Shown: piece after piece, positions 10,801 to 22,800 of the stretch
How positions within the stretch are numbered: the first letter of the stretch is position 1
How the letters are laid out: each line of letters starts with the position of its first letter
DNA from: Apostichopus parvimensis
Lineage: Eukaryota > Echinodermata > Holothuroidea > Aspidochirotida > Stichopodidae
NCBI GenBank assembly: GCA_000934455.1
Contig: KN889286.1
Location: 30,969-60,134 of the forward strand
DNA: 29,166 nt
Direction: 5' to 3'
The notes under the pieces: generated by a model
What the model saw: only the letters and a program-made list of their open reading frames with translations
Database searches by the model: none
What the model was told of the DNA's origin: nothing
Position numbers and translations under genes: made by a program

Positions 10801-13800
10801 ATTTAATGTCAGCTTATGCTGTCTGTGCTTTGTCTATTTGGTCCAACTATGTTTACAACCTTTGAAATAAGCTTATCAAATACATTTTAAGACAAAAATG
10901 GTACAATTTTGGTCTTTCCCACATCTGTCATGCCCATGAGTAAATACTAAAGTCAAAAACAAATAAAACTAAACATGAGAAGGTTTAAAGTGTTACCAGT
11001 AATGTCTTATTTACTCATCCATCATCTAGCAAGCTGAGAAAGACCTGGATTCAGTTTTACCAGCCCTGGAGGATGCCACGGCTGCCCTGGATGCTCTTCA
11101 AAAGAGTGATATCTCCGAGATAAGGGTCTACAACAATCCCCCAGTTCTGGTCATGCACGTCATGTCTGCGGTCTGCGTGCTGATGAAGCAAAAACCAGAT
11201 TGGAAGACTGCCAAACATCTGCTGAACGATGCAGGGTTCCTGAACGATTTAGTCAACTATGAAAAAGATCTCGTATCTGATAAGGTACGAAAAAAATTGG
11301 GGGACGTTACCTCTCAATCACATAGAACATAAACTTTCAGCATTCGGTACGAAATTTGTGCCAAGTTTCAGTAAATTTTGCAATATTTAAATTACATAAT
11401 TGTTTGTTCTTTGAGTTGTGTTCAACAATATTGATTGATTTGTGAAGTTATGCATTTATGATATTTTACGTGTAATGGTTCTTATAAAAGCAGAAGAACT
11501 TTCTACTTAAAACATTAATGTCTTAATATAATTTTGTTTAAAACATCATTAATAAGAAAAATCTTGAGTGTCAAAGCTTCTATAAACATTAACACAGGTT
11601 TCAGAGCAGATCAACTAAGTATCAAGTAATACTTACCATAAGGTAAAAATTCTCTGCTTATTTCATTTTTTGTTATTGTTGCCAATTGTGTTTGATTTAC
11701 ATTCTATTATATTGTACTTTCTTACATTCTATTGTAATCTTTCAATGTTTTCCTCTATTTCATCGCAAGGTTTTCAGCCGTTTAAAGAAATACACCCAAA
11801 TGCCTGGTTTTGAGCCTGATAAAGTCGGCCAGGTTTCGCTGGCCTGTAAGTCCATCTGTCAATGGGTCCTCGCTCTGGAACACTACGTTGAAGTCAAAAA
11901 GGTATTTTGTTAACAAAATTCACTCTGCCTCCAGTCAATACATATCGTGTGGAGAGAATTCTGCAACATCTTGTGTGTTGTTTCGTTTAAGGGAAGTTTG
12001 CCATCATAAATCTTGAACAAATTGTTTCATCAACCAATTGTTTTAGACAGTTTACAGATAACCTGAATGGACAATGCTCTGTAGGAATGAGCAGTTTTTC
12101 TCTATATCACCGTAATGTTTTTGAGTTTGAAATGTATGCAAAGAAATTGTTTTACTAGAATGGAACGTGAACCATTCAGAGATATCAGGATTACAATGTA
12201 TTGAATGAAACCGGGGAGCATTATACATCATGGCAAGGTACTGTGGGTTCTGACTACCACCCCCCCCTCTCCCCACCCCCTGCCACTCTCACCCCAGCAA
12301 AGAAATTGTTAGTTTTACAGTGATTGTCACCATCTATTAAGGGGTGGTGGGGTGGATTGCTCAGTTGGTAGAGCACAGGACTTGTAATTTATGGAATGCC
12401 AATCTAGCCAACAATTTCTTTTCTCTATCAATTTGTTTTTTGTAAGTAATAATTTTCTCAAAATTATTTCCTAACAAGTTTTTTAGTTTTCTTTGTGGGA
12501 ATCACCAATTTTTGAATTTTTTGGTTGCAGATGGTGAAACCTCGACAAAAGAGAGTTGAAGAGGCCAAAGAAGCGTTGAACCTTGCTTTGGAAAGCTTAC
12601 AGGAAAAACAAGCTAGCTTGGCTAAGGTGGGTTTTTATAACTAGCCCAGTATAACATACAGAATTAAGATCAACTGTAAACCACGTTTTGGAGACCTCAC
12701 AAGAAACTAAAGCATGCTTGACTGTGATGAATGTTCCAGGTCATGAATAAAATAAAACAAGTCTTACATACTATATCTGCTGGCTTAGCTCGATCATCAT
12801 CTCTGGCAGTTTAAGAATGAATATTAGGAGAGGCTTGTAAGGACTGGCAAGCAAATTGTCTAAGATGAGTTTGAAATCTCAGTATAACAAGAACAAATTG
12901 AATAAGTTAGATCTAACTTGTGGTTTGGAAAGTTCCCGAGAGATATAAGCTAGCTTGTTTGAGGACTTTAAAAGCGACTCACTATAAGAGAAACAATTAT
13001 TCATGTCAGTGGGAATGAGCCACAGAGAATGCTACCTTTTTTTTTTCTCTTTTGAACCTTTTAAATTAGATTCAAGGTCACTTGGGAGTCCTTCAGGAAC
13101 AGTACGACGATAGCGTCGCGCAGAGAGAATCTCTACGTGAACGTAAAGTCACCACCCAGCTGAGATTACAGAGGGCTTCCATTCTTATCACTGCTTTAGC
13201 CGATGAGAAGGTATGTATACATTTTGACTGATGATTCTCACTTAAAAGATTTCCAATTTGGTAAAACAGCACTCTAGAATACACTCTAGATTCCAGTGTT
13301 GCCTAGACAACAGTCATAAAATGAAAAGCAATTTATGGTTGAGCAATTATCAACAGCTATGTTGGCAGTTTTGAGGTTTTGAGGAAAACTTATATTTTTG
13401 ATATGTTGTGCAGGAAAACAGATAATTTTTTCAAAGAGTTTTTTTAATTATATGCATAAATATGTATGCATTAGGGAGTGTAAATGAACTGTAGTCTTTA
13501 TTCCTGGATGACATTGTTGTAGGACAGTTGAAGCAAATTTTCAAGTTTCAATTTTACTGGAAGTATGAAATCTGTTCGCAACACCTAGATGCTAGTTGCA
13601 GTGACTCAGCAATACTTCACAACTATCATTTCACCAATGTTGTGGTTGTACCTTCCATACAGCTCTGGTTACTATGATGATGCATTTGTCTACCCATGTT
13701 GGTTCTTTAAAACTGGATTTTAGTGTTACTTGGTCACTTTAGCCAGTATGTGATGAAAATCCTTTCCAATGACCTAATCAGCCTGATTAATAATTATTTT

Positions 13801-16800
13801 CTTCCTTTGTGCTTTTGTGCCTGCTTTCTTATTTATTCATTGCTCTCCTAATTTATCTTCAAAAGGTTCGCTGGGTGGCATCTCTGAGCAACCTAGAGGG
13901 CAAGCTGCAAGGCATTGTGGGTGATACCTTGATATCATCTTCTTCTATCATATACCTGGGAGTCTTCACTGCTCCTTACAGACGGGAGATGATATCTCAT
14001 TGGTGGGATTCCTGCACCAAGATGAATATTCCTGTATCCAAAGACTTTACGCTGACTTCGACCATGGCTGAGGCCAACACAGTAAGTGGAACTGCATTTG
14101 CTAATGTTGAACCTGCTTGTTACATTGATTTGGCATATTTTACCTACAATAATAAATGAAAATATACAATGCGTCTTAACAAAGTACAAAAACCTGGAAT
14201 AGTAACGAGATTGGCTTTTATTCTACTTAAAAAGTGCAATTTCAAGTAATGAGTTGAAAATGTGAAAAATTTTGACAATTTTCAAGTTTGCCTTCTTGTC
14301 TCGCAGGTGCTTAATGCTATGATCTAAAAGTGTGCGAGTGATGAATATTAGATTATTAGATCATTAGAATAGAATAAAACTATTAATTACGTAACACCTA
14401 CATGTTCATTTTGTATGTGAATATATCTAAGCAGGTGATTTAAGTTTTGCCGGTTGCCATTGCTGGTAAAATTCTCAAGCATACAGCTGCATTAGAGTAG
14501 GTTCTTATTGATATATGGTCAATGCCATGTATGCTTTGTAATATGATATCACTAAGGATTTATTTTGGAGACAACTCACAGATGGGAAATCCTTTGATTT
14601 TTCAAGGATAGACATACACCCATCTCATTTCTGCTTTCCTCAAATATGTTTTGTTTCTCCACTCATCCCAGAGGAACGGTAGCTAATATTGCATACTAAT
14701 TTACGGATGTAATTAATATAACCTTCTTAGATCAGAGAATGGCAAAACGAAGGCCTCCCTCAAGATAACCATTCCACGGAGAATGCCATCTTTGTCAAAG
14801 AGGGACACAGATGGCCTCTAATGATTGATCCGCAAGGACAGGCCATCAAGTAAGTTTAAATCCGAGCTTTAATACCTTTAAGTCATTTTATTGTATCAAC
14901 TGTGTTTTGACATTTGTTTCGTTAGTCCTGATACTAAATGCTAAGCAACAGAGATTTTATTATTGAAAACGAGATAAGATCTAGTTTTTGCTTTAACTTC
15001 AATATTTTCATTATATTTTTTATTTTATTTGTTTAGATGGATCTGTGAAATGGAAGGCTCTGATCTCAAGAGAGAATCTGCTAGTGATCCAAACTTTATG
15101 CGGACATTAGAGAGAGCAATCAGGATTGGTGAACCAGTGCTGTTGGAGGTTCGTAAAGTTGTATTTGATGATGAAGATCCCAAGGTTTTGATAGTCTTGG
15201 TTTAGTCTTTACACCCAAACAAGCTAGAGAGAGACAAATTGTGGTCACTCGTGGTCAGACTTTAAGGGAGCATAGCCAGATCTATTCTGCGCCTGGTGCC
15301 ATGCAAATCTTCTGCCCATTGTGCTGCTACTGAATATTCTTCACGGCCCAGTGACCACAGTACTTCACTTGGCAAGATAATGAGGCAGCCGTGGGTTGGG
15401 TCTACGAACACGTAACAATAGGCATTTTAACCACCACCCTCAAAGCATCCTTCCCTCAGTAATACACCTTCTTGTCTAATTTAACAGTCTTCAATATTTG
15501 AGAATAAATGGGAGGCTGCGAATCTCCAGGAACTTAAGGCAAGTTTGAAAACTTTTAGCAATTGTTAGCAAAGATTGGGGGCTGCAGGATAATGATGGCC
15601 TGTACGTCAATCAGTGTTTGGTATGTATACACTCAAAAGATATAAAGGTCGTTATGAAATTAATATGGGAAAGTATGTGGGCAAATTAACATTTTCGGAA
15701 TTAAGTGAAATTATTTAGTTATTTATTAGTTGATGTTAATTATATAGAGAAAACAGTGTAAGATGTTGTCTTAATTAATTTGATCAATGGTAGCCTTCAC
15801 TGGTTAATCAACAGTGTTATTAACAGGCTTTCCTTTGTTACTTCAGAATGTGACAGAAGTCCTGGACCCTGCTTTAATGCCCATCCTGATGAGAGAGTTG
15901 ACCAACAGAGGTGGTCAGGATATCATCAAGATTGGAGATACAGAATTTGAATATAATCACAATTTCAGGTATAAATTAATATTCATATTTATTGTTAATA
16001 GAGAAATGTCAGAAATAGATTATCTGGTATTGTGTACGCAAAAGCTGAACATATATTAAGAAGAATTCAAAGATGGATGTCAGAAATTTACACATGAAGC
16101 AATCACTTATATGAAAATGTTACCCAAAGAAAATATTTAAAATTTCCTTCAGATCTTGTAAGTTTGAACCTTCATTATTCCCTCAGGGATTTTATGGCCT
16201 TAATTTTCATGTGGGATGTTGGAAACTAAGCAAGATTGGAAACTTTTAAGCAGTCGTAATTTTGAAAGCAATCACTTGTCAAGTCTGTTTTTCAGGTTGT
16301 TTCAACTTGGATACCCTTGTGTATTGTCTGATCCCTTCCTTTGAATATTTTTTCTGACCTTTTTTTTTGGCAATATTTCTCTCAAACTGTTTTCTTGCTC
16401 GCTGTGATAAGTGCCTTTAATAGATATTCTTGTTGGTCATATAATATTAATCAGTTCATGTTTCTAGCTTCTGCAAAGCTGTTCCATGATTTGACATTGA
16501 AAGGGGAGGAGAATTGGTAACAAGTATAAGTAATTCCTGAAGAAGTTTATAACGTTTTTGAAATAGAACTCCTTAATGATCTTTACAGACTTATTGTTTA
16601 TCACACAGCACAGACCCTGGCAATGAAAATTCTTTTATCCCTTTGATATACATTTGCATGTTTATTAGAAATATAAAAAAACAGTTGCACTGTGTATTTT
16701 GATATTCATCATCTTTTTCCCTTAACCATAAGATATTTCATGCCAAGGAGTGTTAGCTCAGTGGTTAACACCAGTGCCTTCCAATCATAAGGTGACCAAG

Positions 16801-19800
16801 TCACTCCAAGATTAGTGTATGTCGTCCAGTTACAGAGTTGTTGACAATTGACAATTCATAATCATGGACGTTAAATATGAATGTAAGAGACTGACTTCGG
16901 TCAGCTTGCGGCTTTGATAAGCCAATGAGGCTTCTTCGCGAGTTCCTGCTTGCAGGAGGATCTAAAATACATACATACATACATACATACATCATTTTGA
17001 TATTTCATACATACATACATACATACATACATACATACATACATACATACATCATTTTGATATTTCTGTCTCTCTTGGTTCTTCAGGTTATATATGACCA
17101 CGGGTATGCCAAACCCTCACTTCCTGCCTGCTGTCTGCATCAGAGTGACTCTAATAAACTTCACGGTCACATTTGAGGGCCTGCAGGATCAGCTGCTATC
17201 AACCGTAGTCCAACAGGTAGGAACACCCTGACTCCCGGTAGAACTAAGTAACAGAGGAAGACAAGAATAAACCTAGCAGTACTGCCTAGTATAATAATAA
17301 TAATAATTAACAGTTCTTATAAAGCGCAACTTACAATAAAGTCTCCCCACGCTGTACTTAACCCTGGTCATTGGTAACTTGTCACACCTACACACCAAAG
17401 TGTGCACAATTCAAGCAATCTCTCCTGGGGCACCAAAGTGCACCACAGCCACGTGTCCCCTGGGGGACTTCCCATAGGGTGCAACCACAAACCGGCGCAC
17501 GCAACTATATTTACAAGTCATCTCGCAAGTCCCCATTTATACACCTGGGTGAAGAGAGGCAATGGAGATAAAGTGCCTTGCCCAAGGACACAAAACAATC
17601 TTCTGGCCAGTAGTATATACAGAAACTTGAAAGATTAAGGAGCCGCAGATGACTGACGGTTGTGAAGTCGTGTGAGGAGGTCATGGCTTAGGGTACCAGA
17701 CTATTAACACCTGCGACTTGAACTTTAACATGTTTTAACGCCTTTATATACTATAATGACCAGGTGGAATATTATTGCAGAAATCTAGAAGAGTTTGATG
17801 CATTAAAGAAAAGCACAGAAGTGAAATCAAATATCTGAACTTCTCAGATGAGGTAGAAAATGATGATGATGATATACTTGAAATTCTTGTAGATTTAATT
17901 TCTTCCTAAAATCACTTAATCGGGAGAAATGGGATGATGCATTCCCTGATTTTGTGAAACTTTCCGCTTATGGAATAATTCCAGTTTAAACAAATATATG
18001 TTGTCTTTTACTAGGTACTAAGTTAGATATTTTATGTATGTATGGATAACATGATATTCTCTACAATATATACTCGATATCTTTATTATTATTATTATTA
18101 TTATTTACCCGTCCAGGAGCAACCAGTCCTTGAGAGGCAGAGAGGAGAGCTCCTGGAGAGCATCGCTAGGGACAACACGCTACTCAGAGATTTAGAAGAC
18201 AAAATTCTTAGTCTACTTCAAAAGTCTGAAGGTAAAACTTGGTCTTCATAATCCATCTATTTTTGAAAACATTTGTGATTTACGTCACAATTATAGCAGA
18301 ATTTTAGATTTCCTTCAAAATATGAAATACTTTAGCATATAGATGCAAAGTTTAGTCCTTAGCCTTCCTATTCAATTGTTTAAGTAAAATTTTGAAATAA
18401 TTTTCAGGTCACATACTTGACGATCAGGTTCTCGTGGATACTTTGGAGAAGAGTAAAACAATGTCCGGAGAAATTGGACACAGAGTAGCAGAGTCTGAAG
18501 ACACTCAACGTAAAATAGAACTAGCCCGGAAAAAATACCTCCCGGTAAGTTAGTATCTGTTAACCTGGCTTTAAGTTTCTTCCATTGCTATCGAAGGAGT
18601 TTGGAGTAATGGAAGCAGTTGATGAGAAACAGTTGAGAATTTACAGCAAGATTCAACATTGCTTGTTACTGATAGCTGAAAGGTTATCGGGGGGAGGGGG
18701 TTGGGGGAGGGGGGAGTGGGTGGAAGTATGTTATACTAATGACCTTTATGATATTATTAATGTATAATAAACACTCTAGGAGTGTAAGCTAAGTGGTTAA
18801 CGCCGGTGCCTTTCAATCATAAGGTCCCGAGTTCGAGTCACTCCAAGATTAAGGTATGTCGTCCAGTTACAGAGTTGTTGACAATTGACAATTCATAATC
18901 ATGGACGTTAATATGAATCTAAGAGATGACTTCGGTCAGATTGCGGCTTTGATAAGCCAATGATGGCTTCTTTGCGAGTTCCTGCTTGCAGGAGGATCTA
19001 AAATAAATGATCCATATAAATGTAATATCCATTAGGGTGAAAATCTCAGTCACACATTAGATACTCCATACAGTTGGGGGAGGGGGTGGAAGTGTGTAAT
19101 ATAAATGACCTTTATGATATTATTTATGTATAATAAATGATCCATATAAATGTAATATCCATTAGGGTGAAAATCTCAGTCACACATTTAGATACTTCAT
19201 ACAGTAAACAGCCATTACTTTTGTCTGCTATCTCAGGTGGCTACCAGAGGAGCTGTGCTATACTTTGTCATTGCGGACTTGGCCATCATCGACGTGATGT
19301 ACCAGTTCTCTCTGGTAGGTTTCCAGGATATGTTTCGCCTCTGCATCGACGTTTCATCTTCAAACGGTAAGGCCAACAGGCCAGGATCCGGTGACATTAA
19401 CAGACCCCTGAGTGGTAGAATGCGACCCTCTGGCGCAAAGAATAGTCCAGATTTGATGAAAAATGTGGATCCGAGTTCTGGACGAGACTCTCCTTTAGCC
19501 GTAGAACTAGGAGCAAAGGCAGCGCTGAAAGGGAGAGAGCTGACGCTACACATGGAGAGGATGGTGGATAACCTAACGGAGAGTATTTACAGGTAAGGGG
19601 GACGGTGATTAATATCTTGATATGAGAGTAGATATGTAACCATGGTTATTCACCCTCGTGGGGGGGGGGGGAGTATTTACAGGTAAGAGGGATGGTGATT
19701 AATATCTTTATATGAGAGAAGATATGTTACCATGGTTATTCACCCTTGTGGGGGGGGAGAGTATTTACAGGTAAGAGGGATGGTGATTAATATCTTTATG

Positions 19801-22800
19801 TGAGAGTAGATATGTAACCTGACTTCATGTTACCATGGTTATTCACCCTTGTGAGGAGAGGGGGGGGTGGTAGTTGGAAAGGATAATCTAGACAGTCAAT
19901 CAGATGTTGATTATTAAAGTTTTCCCAACCGTAAAATTTCCCAACCAAATAAATGACTTTTGTGACTTAATATTAAGCAATTGAGATTGAAACTTTAAAA
20001 AATTATAAAAAGAAAATAAAAATGCTCGTCTCGACTCAATTCTACGTCTGGGAATGTTTTTGTAGAAGAGAATAATTTCTGTGTCATATCTTGCCGTAAA
20101 CTTAATTCCAAGATTTAAATTCTCAAAAGTATAGGGTAAACAGACAGGGTAAATCAAGGGTCAAGAATGCCATGAAGTTGTTGACACTCAAAAAGGTTTC
20201 AGGAATGCTGACTTAAGCAATCACTAGCAGATGTAGAACTCTCTTATTAAAAAACAAATATTTCACTTTGGTTTTATCTTTTGCAGCAGTTGAACAATGC
20301 ATATGAGACTTGGATTGTCAATTGATTAAGGAGTGCTAGCTCTGAAAGCAGAACCTGCTGAATGGTGATTGTACAAGTTTGCTAAAACATTCTTTCATTA
20401 TTAAAGACGAAGGCAATAATTCTCAGTGAATATGTACTTTACCTATACCCCCTCTCCCACCCCCCCCTCCCCTCCACACACCTAAACTTGTCAACAAAAG
20501 TTATTATTAATATATCATTATATTTCTTATTTTCTGACAGGGTTGTCTCTAAGGCCCTGTTTGCTCACCATCAGCTGGTCTTCTCATTCATGATCTGCAC
20601 CAGTATTATGAGATCCAACGCCAGGACGGACGGGGAAGTGGTGGGTGGTATCGGCACCATCGATGACAAACTATGGCAAGTCTTTCTTCAAGGACAGGTA
20701 CGTCCATCAACTTTTAAAAAGTTGGTCTTGTCATCAGTTAACATACAAGAAAGAATTGAAAAAGGAAAAACATTTCCTTCGAGAGGAATATTGGTTGTAC
20801 TGGTCAGAGTGGCTGTGCTTTATCCTTGCCTGGTTGCATTTGGTACTGAAAGATATTTATAAACTGTGCCTTGGAAGAAGAGTCATTGAACGGTACTGTC
20901 TCTCAAACTTGGCCCACCAATCTGAAGAGTTGTATGCATGCGGCTGTCACCAATAGCTAAAATGACACATCCGGACTTGTTTGGACTTGAAGAGTCACTT
21001 TTACACGACTACGTAAATTTGCTCGCTTTGTCAGAATCTGTGAGAGATTTTCAATTGTAATCAAACTATACAGAAGCAGTTTAACTCACTCTCTGTCATA
21101 ATTCTTTGTTTGTTTGTTTTTTTGGCACCAAGTTTTAAAATTTTGTTTTTTTGTGTTGTTTTCCTGTTCGGGCAAAAGGTTTTAGCAGAAATGGCAGATT
21201 CGGAAATTCTGCTGAAGCATGATGGTCTCACACCCCTCCAGCGCCTAGAGGGTCAGTCTCGCCTTGGTAGTGCCCATTCCCGACCGGCGTCCGGTGCCAC
21301 CGGCTATAGACCAGATGGTTCTGGAAACGTCACCTCCAGACCCCCACGATGGATTTCGGACAAGTCTTGGAAGCAATGCCAATATTTATCGACCACATTG
21401 GAAGCTTTTCAGGGGCTTTGTATGTACATCTTGAATTGCACCGAACAGTGGAATACCTTGGCTAAGACTGAAGACCCTTACAAACTCATGATGGCAGCAT
21501 TCACCCCGGGAACAAAAGAAGGTAAAGCTGGACGAGAGAAGTTTGGTAGGAGTCTTCCAGCAGTGATCTGTTTTGTCTCTCGTATTAATAGATAAAACGT
21601 TCCGACATAAAACACAAAAGAAGGAAAACAAACAAAACTAAATGGGATCAGAAAAGCTCTAACTCAAATTGTATCATATTGTTAATGTGAATCATTGGCC
21701 CTTTTTCTTCCCCCTTTTTTTATGCTCACTTCATGCTGTTCTCTGAATTGAATTCAAGGAAACTTGCATTTATTAGTTACTTATTCAGAAGGTTGTAAAG
21801 GGAATGGTTTTGGCAGTAAGATAAGTCTTGGAAATATTAGACAAATATAAACTAATAATGGCTTCATGATATGAACACTGAAAGATGATGTTTACATACA
21901 AGATTTATACATAGTATGCAGTTTCCTTGAATGTTATGCCAACATATGCTGAACCTGCTTCATGCTACAGATGGTATCAGCATACAAATTTGGAGGCCAA
22001 ACTATCTACCCATAATCAGGCTAAGTGCTACATTTGCTAATTATTAAACATGCGATACATTCTTCCAACGTTAATAGAGTAGGAATAAACCTCACATTCA
22101 CGGATAGCTCAGGAGTACATGAAACGTTTTTTTCCACTGTACAGAATGACCATAACTTTTAAATTGCTTTTTGGGATGCTTTTTTCACAAATGTATGTTT
22201 TTTCCATCACATTTCATCTCTTCAGGTGATGATTCGAAGGAGGATGGATCCTCGCTGGGAAATCCCTTCAACTGGGAGTCATTGCAACCGTTTGAGAGGT
22301 TGCTGGTGATTAAGATCCTACGAGCAGATGCCCTGGTAGCAGCGGTCAGGTCCTTGGTGGACGAACTGATGGGCGATAAATTCCTTAATCGAGGAGAATT
22401 TGATCTGAAAGAGATCTTTGAGGAATCATCAGCCAAACAGCCTCTCATCTTCATCCTTTCTCCAGGTGAGATGAAAAATTTGCTGTCCTCTTTTTTTTTT
22501 TAATTCATATTGTTAATTTACTCTTCCATGATGTGGGACTACCAGAGTGAATGCAAATCGTTTTGGATTCAATCTGTCGGACTTTACCGTTTAAAATAAT
22601 CGAAAGTGAGCTAAAAGTGTTTATTAGAATCCTCACCCTAAATAAAGTGCTAGGTACATGCCATTCAGCATAATTTCAAATCATGCATGTTTTACTGCTT
22701 GGAATTGCTAAAACAAGCTGAACATTCTTCTTTGGTGATTGTGTTTCTTTTTTTCTCCCTATTTCATGCTTTTATCACAGCATATGTATAAAGAAACAAA

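Noticed and set aside
12349..12392. Possible tRNA-Thr gene
   Set aside because: Only the D arm and part of the anticodon region exist; there is no T arm or acceptor closure.
12531..12533. ATG at the start of exon 18 as a translation start
   Set aside because: It is preceded by a good acceptor and lies mid-protein in stalk CC2; no promoter is seen.
16801..17176. Open frames on both strands with Tyr-Val-Cys-Met or His-Thr-Tyr-Ile repeats
   Set aside because: They are translations of the (ACAT)n microsatellite.
19233..19553. 106-codon minus-strand open frame
   Set aside because: It is the antisense shadow of exon 27, which matches a known protein family on the + strand.
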